Source of the DNA: Fallopia convolvulus
Lineage: Eukaryota; Streptophyta; Magnoliopsida; Caryophyllales; Polygonaceae
Direction: 5' to 3'
Assembly: GCA_964016875.1 (NCBI GenBank)
Contig: OZ024734.1
Location: 53,736,622 to 53,800,621, forward strand
Length of the DNA: 64,000 bases
Shown: positions 1-11,124 of the stretch, piece by piece
Position numbering within the stretch: the stretch's first letter is position 1
Layout: each line of letters starts with the position of its first letter
Position numbers and translations under genes: made by a program
The notes under the pieces: model-generated
The model's database searches: none
The model's input: only the letters and a program-made list of their open reading frames with translations
What the model was told of the DNA's origin: nothing

Positions 1-563
1 TTTGGTGAGATAAGAATTTGTGTAAAGTAAAATCCTTTGTTAAAATATATTAAGTCAAGTATATTTAAGCTCTCCATTAATTAGTTAAGAAAATGGGTAG
101 AGTTCTTATTTGGGTCGGTACAGCTCAGTTGTGGGCCCATATTTGAATGTCTATAGTTTTTCTTGATTAAGTTAATGGGTCGACTTAACTTGAACTTTTA
201 ACTTGTTAGCCAAAGCTAAGGTTAAGTGGTTTAAGGAGCAAGTGTTGGATATATATTTCATGGATTTGATTTATAGGCGAGAGAGCCATCCGACAGATAC
301 TGGAAATTGCATGGAGTTGCAATTGGCAAAGTAAAGGCCTACCTAATGAATCTAGTTTGTAGGTACAGCCAAAGTTGTGTGCAAACTAGACGAGTTGGGG
401 TTTCAGTCCGCTAGAGAATTTAAGCAACAAAATTCTCCGAGATCATTAGTGAGGGCTATTGATTTTGAATAAATAGTGGGAGTTTCAAATTATTATAAAA
501 GTCCTTTTATTTGAAGTATTTGTTATGCTTATTTATCTTCTATGCATTATTTATGTAGATATC

Positions 564-3500
564 ATGGCAAGTAACAGCTATGGAACCTTAACATTGCGAC
601 ACATCCTGGACAAGGAAAATCTTCTTAGTGGACCAAACTATCTTGAATGGCTCAGGAAACTGAAAATTGTTTTGAGACATGAAAGAAAGTTGTATGTCCT
701 AGAAGAAGAAGAGCCGGTTGTACCGGCAGATGACGCCCCAGAGGCCGAAGTAAAGGCCTATGAGAAATTCACGGAGGATCAGATAGATGTAGAATGCATC
801 ATGATGTCTGCAATGGTTCCTGAATTGCAGAAGCAACATGATGGCATGAGTGCCAGGGAAATTGATGCTCATCTACGTGATCTGTTCCAAGAGAATGCAA
901 GGGTTGAGCGTTATAATACCTCTAGAGCCCTATTTAATTGCAAGATGCAAGAAGGTAGCCCAGTGGAGACTCATGTCCTGAAAATGATCGGGTACATAGA
1001 GCGACTCGGAAACTTGGGTGTAGCTATGGATCAAGATTTAACAATGGATCTTGTCTTGTCATCATTGCCGGAGAGTTTTTCTCAGTTTATCATGAATTTC
1101 AATATGAATAACATGCAGAAAACTCTACCAGATATTTTGGCTATGCTAAGAACTGCTGAAAAGGACATTAAAACGTCAAAACCAGCAAAGCAATCTTCAC
1201 TAGTTCTCAATGTGAACAAGAACAAGAGAAAGGGCAAGGGAAAAGAGAATCCCAAGGCCAAGAGTGTGAAGATAGAAAACAAGCCAAAGAAAGGGGTGCA
1301 GAAACCTGTAGCTGAGGAGAAAGAAGCTACATGTTTCCATTGTGGCAAGAAGGGTCACTGGAAGAGGAATTGCATAATCTTCTTAGAGAAGAAAAACAAG
1401 GATGCTGAACCTTCAGGTATCTTAGTTGAGTGCAGTATGTCTGTTTCTACTTCATGGGTATTGGATACCGCCTGCTTTTCTCATATTTGTGTGAATTTGC
1501 AGGGACTAAGTAGGTGCAGAAGGCTTTCCAAAGGCGAGGTGGATATACGAGGTGTTAATGGAGCAAGGATTGCTGCTTTAGCCGTCGGGACTTATTCTAT
1601 CACTTTGCCGAGTGGATTAGTTTTAAATTTGAACAATTGTTATTATGTTTCTAGTTCTACCAAGAACATTATTTCAGTTCCGGTTTTGGATATTGAAGGT
1701 TTTACATTTGAGTATGGAAATCGAATTTTTTCGTTTTACTTGAATGGTTTGTTCTATGGGAATGGAATATTATATAATGGTTTATATCTTTTGAACTTAG
1801 AAAAGCCAGTATCATGCATCACTGAAAAGAAACAGAAAAAGGATGACTCAAATGCTACCTATTTATGGCACTGTAGACTTGGTCATGTAAATGAGAAGCG
1901 CATCGCTAAACTTCATTCTGAAGGCTATTTGGATTCTTTTGAATTTGAATCCATAGATAGATGTGAAGCGTGTTTACAAGGAAAAATGGCTAAGGCACCT
2001 TTTACCAAGAAAGGTAAGAGAGTTGGAGAGTTGTTAGAGCTCATACACAGTGATGTGTGTGGACCTTTATCAACTCAAGCCAGAGGTGGCTATTCTTACT
2101 TCGTGACGTTCACAGATGATTTAAGTAGATATGGATATGTTTATTTAATAAGGAACAAGTCAAATACCTTTGATAAATTCAAAGAGTTCAAAAACGAGGT
2201 AGAGAATCAACTTGGCAAGAAAATAAAAGCTCTTCGATCGGATCGAGGCGGTGAATATTTAAACCAAGAGTTTATTGATTACCTTAAGGAGTGTGGAATA
2301 GTTTCACAACTAACTCCTCCTGGAACACCGGAATGGAATGGAGTTTCAGAAAGGAGGAATCGCACTCTTTTAGATATGGTAAGATCAATGATGAGTCATG
2401 CAAGTCTTCCATTGACATTTTGGGGTTACGCTTTGGAAACAGCAATCCACACACTTAACCGTGTTCCAACCAAGGCAGTAGATAAGACACCATATGAGAT
2501 TTGGCGAGGTCATAAGCCTAATATGTCTTATCTCAAAGTATGGGGTTGTGAAGCTTATGTGAAGAGCACATACTCAGATAAGCTTGCAGCCAGGTCTATT
2601 AAATGCAATTTTGTTGGATATCCTAAGGAAACTAAAGGATATTACTTTTACGTTCCCAATGAGCACAAGGTTATTGTTGCTAGGTATGCTACTTTCTTGG
2701 AAAGAGAGTTCATCTCTAAAGGTAGTAGTGGGAGTAAGGTAAGTCTTGAGGAAATTCAAGATTCAACTAATGAGTTGGAACAAGAGCAATCGGTTAGGCC
2801 ATCCCAGCCAGAACCTGAGATTGCAGAAATGCAAGAGTTACGTAGGTCCTCAAGAGTGCGAAAGGAACCAGAGAGAATGAGCCTTATCGTCACTGAGCAT
2901 GGTGAAGTTTTGCTCATCGAGAATGATGATGAACCTTCAACCTACAAGGAAGCTTTAGCTTCACCAGATTCCGAGAAATGGTTAGATGCCATGAATTCTG
3001 AAATGGACTCCATGTACACCAACGAAGTATGGGAGTTGGTAGATGCACCAATTGGGGTTAAACCTGTTGGATGCAAGTGGATCTTTAAAAAGAAGACAGA
3101 CATGGATGGTAATATTAGTACCTATAAAGCAAGGTTGGTTGCAAAAGGTTTTACTCAACGTTATGGAATTGACTATGATGAGACCTTTTCACCGGTAGCC
3201 ATGCAAAAGTCTATCAGGATTTTGCTTGCAATAGCAGCTTACTATGACTTTGAGATTTGGCAAATGGACGTGAAAACCGCTTTCCTAAATGGGAAGTTAA
3301 TAGAGGAAGTTTATATGGAACAACCTCCAGGGTTTGAAACGTCTATGAGTACAAATAAGGTTTGTAAGTTGAAGAGATCCATTTATGGATTAAAGCAAGC
3401 GTCTCGGAGTTGGAATCTGAGATTTGATGATGCAGTCAAGGAATTTGGCTTCATTAGAAATTCAGAAGAACCTTGCGTTTATAAAAAGGTTAGTGGGAGC

Positions 3501-4502
3501 ACTTTAGTGTTTCTAGTTTTGTATGTGGATGATATTCTTCTCATCGGGAATGACAAGCCATTCTTGGAATCTACCAAGGCATGGTTGTGCAAGTGCTTCT
3601 CCATGAAGGACCTAGGTGAGGCAGCCTATATCTTAGGAATTAAGATACACCGAGATAGGTCTAAAAGGCTGCTTGGTCTAAGTCAAGGCACGTACATTGA
3701 CAAGATCTTGAATAGATATAAGATGCAAGATTCCAAGAGAGGACTTTTGCCCTTGTCACATGGTGTACGTCTCTCTAAGCAAATGTGTCCAAAGACACAA
3801 CAAGAGAGAGACAGAATGAGTAATGTACCTTACGCTTCTGCGGTTGGGTCCATTATGTACACTATGACATGTACACGGCCTGATGTCTCGTATGCAATAA
3901 GCATGGCGGGTAGATATCAGTCTGATCCAGGTGAAGGTCATTGGAGTGCTGTTAAGACTACTCTCAAATATTTGAGAAGAACCAAAGATCAAGTTTTGGT
4001 CTATGGGGGAGAAGAGGAGCTGGTGGTCAGAGGTTATACTGATGCTAGTTTTCAAACAGATCAAGATGATCTAAAGTCGCAAATGGGTTATGTGTTTTGC
4101 CTAAACGGTGGAGCTGTTTGTTGGAAGAGTTCCAAACAAGATACAGTTGCTGACTCTACGGCAGAATCCGAGTATATAGCAGCTTCGGAAGCAGCTAAGG
4201 AAGTAGTTTGGATCAAGAACTTTATTACAGAACTTGGAGTGGTTCCTAGCATTGAAGGTCCAGTTAGATTGTACTGTGACAATAATGCAGCTGTTGCACA
4301 GGCTAAGGAACCAAGATCTCACCAGCGATCCAGGCATGTACTTCGGAAGTACCACATCATCAGAGAAATAATTCAAAGAGGAGATGTTGCACTAAGCAGA
4401 GTTTCAAGCGATGAAAATATTGCTGATCCATTAACTAAGGCCTTACCTCAGCAGAAACATGATGCTCATGTGAGGGGACTAGGACTTAGAGTTTGGCATT
4501 GA
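564..4502 (+). CDS. copia gag-pol polyprotein
   Basis: This is one uninterrupted frame of about 1,312 residues, counted from the ATG at 564 (M-A-S-N-S). An ATG at 525 in the same frame is possible, but it only adds a hydrophobic leader unlike copia gag. Domains in order are gag; a zinc knuckle CFHCGKKGHWKRNC at 1331-1372; protease at about 1460; an integrase HHCC zinc domain near 1870-1980; a DDE core with SDRGGEY near 2240; reverse transcriptase with YVDDILLIGND near 3520; and RNase H beginning TDASFQTDQ near 4040. The order PR-IN-RT-RH is diagnostic of Ty1/copia. The protease motif reads LDTACFSHI where this group normally has DTGCGSHI, so the catalytic D-T-G is changed. The frame is otherwise open, which points to fairly recent activity or to a copy mobilised in trans. 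Confidence 0.9.
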   Translation: MASNSYGTLTLRHILDKENLLSGPNYLEWLRKLKIVLRHERKLYVLEEEEPVVPADDAPEAEVKAYEKFTEDQIDVECIMMSAMVPELQKQHDGMSAREIDAHLRDLFQENARVERYNTSRALFNCKMQEGSPVETHVLKMIGYIERLGNLGVAMDQDLTMDLVLSSLPESFSQFIMNFNMNNMQKTLPDILAMLRTAEKDIKTSKPAKQSSLVLNVNKNKRKGKGKENPKAKSVKIENKPKKGVQKPVAEEKEATCFHCGKKGHWKRNCIIFLEKKNKDAEPSGILVECSMSVSTSWVLDTACFSHICVNLQGLSRCRRLSKGEVDIRGVNGARIAALAVGTYSITLPSGLVLNLNNCYYVSSSTKNIISVPVLDIEGFTFEYGNRIFSFYLNGLFYGNGILYNGLYLLNLEKPVSCITEKKQKKDDSNATYLWHCRLGHVNEKRIAKLHSEGYLDSFEFESIDRCEACLQGKMAKAPFTKKGKRVGELLELIHSDVCGPLSTQARGGYSYFVTFTDDLSRYGYVYLIRNKSNTFDKFKEFKNEVENQLGKKIKALRSDRGGEYLNQEFIDYLKECGIVSQLTPPGTPEWNGVSERRNRTLLDMVRSMMSHASLPLTFWGYALETAIHTLNRVPTKAVDKTPYEIWRGHKPNMSYLKVWGCEAYVKSTYSDKLAARSIKCNFVGYPKETKGYYFYVPNEHKVIVARYATFLEREFISKGSSGSKVSLEEIQDSTNELEQEQSVRPSQPEPEIAEMQELRRSSRVRKEPERMSLIVTEHGEVLLIENDDEPSTYKEALASPDSEKWLDAMNSEMDSMYTNEVWELVDAPIGVKPVGCKWIFKKKTDMDGNISTYKARLVAKGFTQRYGIDYDETFSPVAMQKSIRILLAIAAYYDFEIWQMDVKTAFLNGKLIEEVYMEQPPGFETSMSTNKVCKLKRSIYGLKQASRSWNLRFDDAVKEFGFIRNSEEPCVYKKVSGSTLVFLVLYVDDILLIGNDKPFLESTKAWLCKCFSMKDLGEAAYILGIKIHRDRSKRLLGLSQGTYIDKILNRYKMQDSKRGLLPLSHGVRLSKQMCPKTQQERDRMSNVPYASAVGSIMYTMTCTRPDVSYAISMAGRYQSDPGEGHWSAVKTTLKYLRRTKDQVLVYGGEEELVVRGYTDASFQTDQDDLKSQMGYVFCLNGGAVCWKSSKQDTVADSTAESEYIAASEAAKEVVWIKNFITELGVVPSIEGPVRLYCDNNAAVAQAKEPRSHQRSRHVLRKYHIIREIIQRGDVALSRVSSDENIADPLTKALPQQKHDAHVRGLGLRVWH

Positions 4503-5609
4503 TGTATGCAAGATACTATTATAGTATGCAAGTTTGTCGAACGAGTTTTATTTATATGACATTGATACATTTTATTTAAAAGGCAGTATTTATCATGTTT
4601 ATTTTGTTTTTCTGCTAACATTTAATATTGATAAAATCCTTAGAATATGATGTCTTGTGTGAATTGATGATATAGTTATTTATCGTCAGTGAGAATTTTA
4701 CAAACAAGGTTATATTCTTAAAACGTCCTTGGTCGGATTAGTATCGAGAAGGGATATCGAAACTACAGACCAATATGTGAATAGACTCTAGGTTCATCTC
4801 GCTGAACCGAGGGATAGTTTTTCCAAGTCATTTGCATGGGTGCTCAAGGATAAGTAGAGCTACTGGACCGGCCCGAATTAGAGGATACCACATATATGTG
4901 AAAGCGTCATTGGTTCCTCCTCTAAATGAATGAGTGTTAGTGATCTCATGACTTGAGACTGTCACATAATCCTATGCATGGAGTCTTAACTTTGATGTCG
5001 TTAAACGTAGCTTTTATGAGTTGCAACTAATACGGTTATTAGGTTGAGGTAAAGTGTAGAGAGGATAGTGATTGAGTCAAGAAAGGATTCATCCCTCTCT
5101 TGGACTAGAGAGTAAATATCGCTGGCCACTTGGTTGAGATATAAGTGACTCTAAAATCCATGGCCATGGTAGAGAATTTTGAGTCTAAGTTATCTTTGCT
5201 AAACCAAGTAAATGATTGAGCTTAGTGGTGACGCGTTGTGCACTAACTTAATCTTGATATTGGTGATGAAGAGATCGAACTACACAGTAATCAGTTCATA
5301 GTGGTATATGGTTCACCAACCATTTCTGTTTTGTTGGGTGGTCAACAACTGTTGCTAGACGGTTACCTTGACTTGTGTTGGATAACACTACCTTCAAGAT
5401 AGAAACCTAGAGGGTCGCACGCATAAGCACGATAGATGGGAAATTATAAAAGTTGTTGATTGGAAATTTCTAAAGTTACTTGAAATGAATCGACGTAGTT
5501 TCGGAATTAAGTAAACTATTTCGAAAGGAATCATGAATATGAGAGTTGACTTTGGACCTGAGGTTAATAAGATAATGACTTGAGTTTGGTAATAGTGCAA
5601 GTGGGAGAT
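4503..5609 (+). other. copia 3' untranslated internal region with polypurine tract
   Basis: This is non-coding sequence between the gag-pol stop and the 3' LTR. No second open frame longer than shadow ORFs is seen. It ends with a purine run, gcaagtgggaga, directly before the LTR, which is the expected primer for plus-strand synthesis. Confidence 0.6.
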
Positions 5610-6256
5610 TGATAGTATATGCACAATAACCAAGCCAGCGGGTCTAGATTTATCGGATCGGGTTTTAATGGGTCTTAGTTATAATTAGACCTGTAAAATA
5701 TTATGGAGAATATATATTTATTTTTCTTAGATAATCATAATTAATTATAAAGTAATTTAATTAATTGTGATTTTAGAAAATTAAATAAAGAGATAATAGA
5801 TAGAGTTTATCTCTTGTGGCAAGTGGATAAGTAGAAATCTTAACAAGATATTAAAATAATATTATATCCTTAAGATTGATTTTTTCACACGATTTGCAAA
5901 ATCAAACAATGCCCTAATATATATGATTTGCATATCATCGGCCAAGAGAGGGAAGTACGCACATATTGATTTCTCCAAACCGAACTCTCAATTCTGGTGT
6001 ACGTATCGGTTAAGCGCTCTAGCAAGTGTTTTTCCGGTATAAAAAATTGTGCCCGTTCGTGTGTGTGGATACCGCTAGAGGAGCAACACTTGGGGCTCTT
6101 TGGTGATCAGAAAAGGTTTGAACTTGCTATTCGGATTCGCGTTTGAGGTAACGATCTGATCCGATTATTTATTCTATGTTATCATACTGATCCTTGGGAA
6201 TTTTGGGATGAAAGTTTTTGTCTTTTCCGCTGCATTTGCATCCCTAGAACCCAACA
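5610..6256 (+). repeat. 3' LTR of the copia element (about 647 bp)
   Basis: It begins TGATAGTATATGC directly after the polypurine tract and ends CCTAGAACCCAACA, directly before resumed host exon sequence at 6257. The TG...CA ends fit an LTR. The 5' partner is outside the window, so identity between LTRs and insertion age cannot be judged. Confidence 0.75.
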
Positions 6257-7700
6257 TGAAGATGTGTGGTTTGGCCTACTAATGGAACTTGTATCACAGA
6301 CTAATGAGATAAAGTTTCCTGTTGATTGGTCGCCGCTTATTCATGTTCCTCACAATGTTAAGAAGATAGGTATATTCAAGAAGCTGCGGAGTTCCTCTTC
6401 TGTATCACATGAAGCGTATAAAATCATGGTCAAAGAATATAAACGTGCGAAGAGTGGCAACAAATATCCTAGCACCTGCGATTGCCTGCTCCGAGAGTCA
6501 TATGGTTTGCCTTGTGCTCATGAGCTGGCCAAATTTGTGGCTGATCAGACTTTGGTTCCACTCAAAGCTGTACATGAGTTCTAGAAGACAAATGATGATC
6601 TGCAGTATCTCCCTCGCAATGGTGGGGCCAGAGAATTCGTATTGGACTTGTTCATTCGATTTCGTGAGATGAGACTCAGTGAGCAGATGAGATGCGAGCA
6701 TGCTGTGAATATGATAATGCAATCGGTTGAAAACCCGCCAACATGCTTTACAAAGGAGGATCGATCTGACGAGTTCCTCGGAAAATGGTTTAGTTCTGTG
6801 TGGATTCCTGATTCCAATTGCTCTTCAAGTGAAGATGACTCATCTTCCCAGATACCTGGCACATCAATGTCAATTTCTTCGTGCTCGTCTTGTAGCAAAT
6901 CATATTCAACTGAGTTTGTGCCACCATCCATCCATGAAAAATCACTCAACAAGCCATATCTGAAGCCAGCAGTATACATCCCTGAAAAACCGAGCAATGA
7001 CCCGAATGTGGAGGACCCATACATCCGTGAAATACCCAATTTTCTGGTTGCATATGTCATGGATTTCTGCGAGTATGCTGCCAATGGACACTGTGGATTC
7101 GAAGCCATTGCTGCAGAAGGAGTAGAGAACGGATGGCGTTGGGTTCGTGGAGACCTGTTTAGAGAAGTGGCGATTAGTTCAGATGTATTTGCACCCGTAT
7201 TCGTTTTTCATACGGTTGAAACAATGCTCAAGGCGCTTGCTGTTTGGACCACGCCTGCTTATTTACCAGAGCAATGGCTCTCTATTCCGGATATGGGACA
7301 CATAGTGGCATCGACGTATCAGCTTGTTTTCGTGGTTTTGGGACAGGAATGCGCCACGTTTCTTCCTCTCTATGTACATGCTGCGACTGATCTGTCTGAT
7401 ATGACTGAGCTTTGCTTAGTGTCTTTGCAACAGGGAAGCAAATTCATAAAGGTAGACTTGTGTGCTGAACTGTTGTGTCGCTTTCTGGCTGTGTGTGATT
7501 CTTTGTACTACATGTTTTGAATGATCTTGCTCATTTTGCAGGTCACGATGGATAAAGGTTTCCCATTGCCACCGGTTCACCCTTCGTGGGCTCGCCATCA
7601 TCTAAGGAGTGCCGACGGATTGGATCAGCATTATGGTTACCGGTTTCAGAAATATAAGTGGTTTGAAAGTTTTATGGATCCACCTTCCCTTCACTTGTGA
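6257..7700 (+). pseudogene. FAR1/MULE-OTU array copy A, 3' part (SWIM and OTU-like domains)
   Basis: This is the 3' part of a FAR1-like gene, cut on its left by the copia LTR. The exon 6257-7451 encodes the end of the transposase core, a SWIM zinc finger (CDC...PCAH, 6477-6522), an acidic/serine-rich linker and an OTU-like domain (NGHCGFEAIA near 7083). The final exon 7542-7700 encodes VTMDKGFPLPP and ends in TGA. The intron 7452-7541 has GT/AG ends at the same place as in copies B, C and D. An in-frame TAG at 6582-6584 replaces a Trp codon (F-W-R in copy D), so the reading frame is broken between SWIM and OTU. The presumed OTU His is Lys (GSKFIK). The gene is probably non-functional. The MULE/FAR1 family assignment comes from domain patterns, not from a search. 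Confidence 0.8.
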
Positions 7701-8520
7701 AATTGTGACTGAATCCATATGGTTCATGTTGACATACTTTGCATTTTGATTGGCTAAACTCCCAAGTGATCTCCTCTATATATATGGCTCTAGCTTCTTT
7801 CTACTGGTGCTTTTCATAACTGTCTTCAACCTTATGTATGTTTTATTGAAATTTGTCTTGTAATTTCATTTGATACGGCAAATTTGAATGATGTTTGCAG
7901 AATCAGGATCGGAAAAAGCGATGCTTCATAAATGCATGGCCTCATTAGTCGTTACATATACCTGCATTCTCTCCTCTTAATGGAAGTTTTCTGTAAACTA
8001 ATCCATTCTTGGTTTTGTATATGCGCCTGAATTTTTCGACATTTATCTTGGTGAGGAATACATTCCACAGATGTTGAGTTAGTTAAGTCGTAATTACGAT
8101 ATAGTTTTTTTTTTCCAATCAGTTCACTACTTTTTGGGGTCATAAACCAACTGGTTGTGTTTTATATATTGCATACATAAGATTTTCTCGTTACCAATCA
8201 CTTTTTTTTGGTCGAAAGTTACCAATCACTTTGTATTCTCAGAGAATGACGTGATAATTGAGATCTGATTTGGGTTGGTACAGGAACAGGGTATTTCTTT
8301 TTTCCAAACAAAATTTGGTTTCATAAACTAAGTCATGCTTCAAGAGCTTTTGCAACATTACAAGTACAAAATTAATCACACACCCAACCAAAATCCCTTT
8401 AGAAATTGAAATTCGTTATAGAAGTGAATTCAATTTCGTTAACCATTTGGGCTTTGTTTGAAATGGGCCTTAGGCCCATATGACAAATAGCCCACTGGGA
8501 ACGTACAGTTAAACCAGTGA
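7701..8520 (+). other. 3' flank of copy A, homologous to the 3' flank of copy B
   Basis: No coding region is seen. Segments near 7870-7900 and 8118-8290 match the flank of copy B (17850-18140), for example 'ttcactactttttggggtc'. This shows that the duplication included at least 600 bp downstream of the stop codon. Confidence 0.6.
8190..8232 (-). repeat. minimal retroposon insertion with 15-bp target duplication
   Basis: GTTACCAATCACTTT occurs at 8190-8204 and again at 8218-8232. Between them is only TTTTTGGTCGAAA, which reads TTTCGACC-A(n) on the minus strand. The paralogous flank of copy B (about 18069-18083) has a single GTTACCAATCACTTT followed by the same downstream sequence, so the empty site is visible. 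It looks like an extremely 5'-truncated LINE or SINE insertion. Confidence 0.7.
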
Positions 8521-8650
8521 TTCTGTGCGCGGGAAAATCTGTTACCGAAAAACAAAGACTTGAATCTTCTGGTATGCATTCAATGTCAATTTCATCGTGC
8601 TCATCTTGTAGCAAATCATATTCAACTAAATCTCTTTCAGCATTTGTCTT
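8521..8650 (+). other. fragment mosaic: array leader motif joined to linker fragment
   Basis: The sequence tgcgcgggaaaatctgttaccgaaa resembles the 5' leader of copies B and C. It is followed at 8575-8630 by sequence matching the serine-rich linker of copy A (6865-6920, tgtcaatttc, cgtgctc, cttgtagcaaatcatattc). The domains between these two regions are absent, so this looks like a deletion derivative of another array member. There is no open frame of note. Confidence 0.5.
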
Positions 8651-9949
8651 TATGCTCTAAGCCTCCAAGTCTAGTCTATTGAAAAGCCATTAAATTTGGG
8701 CGCAATGTTCATATTATTACAGCTTCTGACTCTTGATGGTTGCTAGGTGAATGTGATAATAGAAGACCAACACGTACGGGTCAATTTGAAGCTCTTTTCG
8801 ATCATTTTGATTTAGCATGGGTTTGGACTTTGGATCATAAAATTCTTAAGTAACTCTTTTATAGTTCTTGTTATTAGAAGAGCATACAACTAAGACAGAT
8901 TTTAACATTGAATCGTGAGGAAAACAATATGCTTAACATCATCAAGCAACTTAGCTTTAGAGATCCATCGGTATTCCATCCTGACTACACCTAGACTTTT
9001 CCCCTAATATTTCATGAAAAGAGTAAGAAGTTAAATAAGAAGAGAATGTTTTCCATTAAAAGATAAATAAGAAGGTAAATAGATCCAATTAGAATAAGTT
9101 AATACTATACGACGGGTCTATTCGACGCTTCAAACCTGATATGAGCTGATATTGATGTTGATACTGTCATACTCATTTAATGGTTGATGCTGATTTTACA
9201 AGTTGATTTTAGGAGTTAAAATTATTAGTTTATTTTTGTGAAACATTATGTAGGTGTTCGGTAGACTAGTCTGTTCGGCGCTTCAAACCTGATACGAGTT
9301 GATGTTGATGTTGATGCTGATTTTACAAGTTAATTTTAGAAGTTGAAATTATTAGCTTATTTTTGTGAAAAATTATGTAGGTGTTCGGTAGACTAATAAA
9401 TTGACCGAGACTGATTTCATAAAAGATGGATGCAAAATTACCAAAAAGATATATTTATAAATTTATAAAGAGAAGATTAATTTTTAAATCTTCGAAAATT
9501 AAATTAGTGAAGGGCAATCGAAGGAAATAAATTCCATAAGACTGGGTACAGTTGAGAGGAATATAAACTCCCATCAACTCCCATACGCTACAATAAACAT
9601 CATCTACTCCCATATGCTACCGACTTTATTTTTTTCACCCTAAGCTTGATTAAAGATGTATAAGATCAAAATAAGGTGGACCTATTTATCACTTTATAAA
9701 TTAACAAAAGTATTAAGAAATTGCGTTGTTTTACATACATATCTTTATATAATTAGTTTTCCCAATTAGAAAAAATTGTTTCCTTTTTGAAAATTCATTT
9801 CAAGGATAAATAGAAAAATACTTGATAAAAAATATATATATAATGATAAATATTAGTATTGGAAAAAAACACGCCAAAATGACAAAGTAGCCCATCATAT
9901 CGATCCGGTGCTCTTTGTAGGATTCGGGAGATTCCGATGTACACGTATG
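8651..9949. other. intergenic, with a tandem duplication
   Basis: No gene is seen. A unit starting gtctattcgacgcttcaaacc (9116) is repeated in tandem from 9269 (gtctgttcggcgcttcaaacc), and both units end ggtgttcggtagacta; the pair spans 9116-9395. Positions 8690-8850 match the distal 3' flank of copy D (52660-52800), including 'cagcttctgactcttg' and 'tttggatcataaaa'. Confidence 0.55.
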
Positions 9950-10510
9950 ATTGATCTTATGCGCGGGAAAATCTATTGCCGAAACTCTAGGGTTACTTCA
10001 GTTCTCACACTGCAATGTGAATTCTTGTTTACGGATACTAGGGTCAAAATTATCACGACATCGATATGAAATCGGTCAATTCGCACCTCAATCGTCCCAA
10101 CGCTGACAATTCACGTCAGGCTCCGAAGGTTGACGACATCAGCTGAAACGGGAAAATCGATCCAGAAGATAAATCCAATCCAGGAGCTCCAAAGAACCCG
10201 AAGATTGGTGTCCCAAGCCTAGAAATCAATCACTGAAAGTAGAAGGATTGATTCGAAGGGAGTTGGTGACATGTCGAGATAATTGAGATTGGGATTTTGA
10301 TTCTGTATTTGATTGATTCTGTTTGCAGACACAAGCCATTACATATAGTCGATTACATCAAGCTTGGGGAATCATTGTACAAAACCGATCTAATTAAAAC
10401 ATTAAATTGATTGAACCGGGTTCACAACTCCTATAGCTAACCCATGCCCGTATTCCTGTAACATCAGCGGCTTCAAGAGGAAACCTGTCAATGATTCCAA
10501 AACTGATGTG
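9950..10510 (+). pseudogene. leader and first exon of array copy B (broken)
   Basis: This segment aligns with the 5' end of copy C (55684-56060). Shared features are the tgcgcgggaaa box, ctattgccgaaac, ctagggt, an ATG at 10065-10067 followed by ...NSHL..., and the exon end aaaactgat/gtgagttcg (10495). The first-exon frame reaches a TGA at about 10144, where copy C reads on. Roughly 280 bp without counterpart in copy C (about 10190-10470) interrupts the exon. After the donor site, similarity continues into the intron (ggaatgagttgaattttgaag). The transposase exons belonging to this leader resume at 13423. Confidence 0.5.
9963..9970 (+). promoter_or_regulatory. E2F-like box GCGGGAAA in the copy B leader
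   Basis: GCGGGAAA is the reverse complement of TTTCCCGC, the consensus core of E2F sites. It is kept in the same relative place in leaders at 8529, 46280 and 55694. Whether it is bound is not known. Confidence 0.35.
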
Positions 10511-11124
10511 AGTTCGTTTTTTTCTCATTTCTGTACAAAGGGAATGAGTTGAATTTTGAAGTTGTGGCGAGGAGACCCTAAAAAAACAAGGCTTGGAGCC
10601 TCTTGTATCTCAATTTCAATTCTTGATATAGGCTGGTTTGAAAACTTATACCGAGAATAGACTGGCTTTTATTGGTTTGGGTTAGAGTCGCTAGTATTAC
10701 AGAGAGTTTGCAGTTGGTGTGATATACGTGGCGTAAGTCGCTGGCGGGGACGAGGTGTTTGGCCTAAGTCGCCGTCCCACACAGAGATTTTCTAAGAAAT
10801 AGCCAAAACCACAATTCACTTCCCAATTCCACCTCTATTTTTTTTAAATCAAAAATTAAAAACCATACTATGTAACAATATAAGAATTTAAATTTTTTTA
10901 AAAATACGATGTAACAACATAAGTTGGAAATTTCATAAAAAATCAAATATTAAAAAATATACAATGTAATAAAATAAGTTATAAATTTTTATACCCGACA
11001 AAGTTTTTTTTGTTAAAATCTCACTTGAAATAAAAAAATACACAATTATTTTTTCTTATTAGAAAACAAAATTTTTTCTCATAATTCTAATGGAAAATCG
11101 TCATTTAGGGTACGAACCGAACTA
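10511..11124. other. intergenic or former intron of copy B, AT-rich
   Basis: No gene is seen. The first 60 bases continue intron similarity to copy C; the remainder is AT-rich sequence without recognisable structure. Confidence 0.5.

Larger units (their letters stand above)
1..6256 (+). mobile_element. Ty1/copia LTR retrotransposon, 5' LTR outside window
   Basis: This is the internal region and 3' LTR of a copia element. A long gag-pol frame is followed by about 1.1 kb of non-coding sequence, a polypurine tract (aagtgggagat at 5599-5609) and an LTR. Positions 1-563 are the untranslated leader of the internal region; no primer binding site or LTR is seen there, so both lie upstream of the window. 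The right boundary is set by the LTR end ...acccaaca and by the abrupt return of FAR1-like exon sequence at 6257, which matches the paralogous copy at 50.67 kb. The element therefore sits inside copy A of the FAR1-like array. The target duplication cannot be checked because the left end is missing. Confidence 0.9.

Noticed and set aside
4101..4376. Minus-strand open frames inside copia RNase H
   Set aside because: They are antisense shadows of the gag-pol frame.
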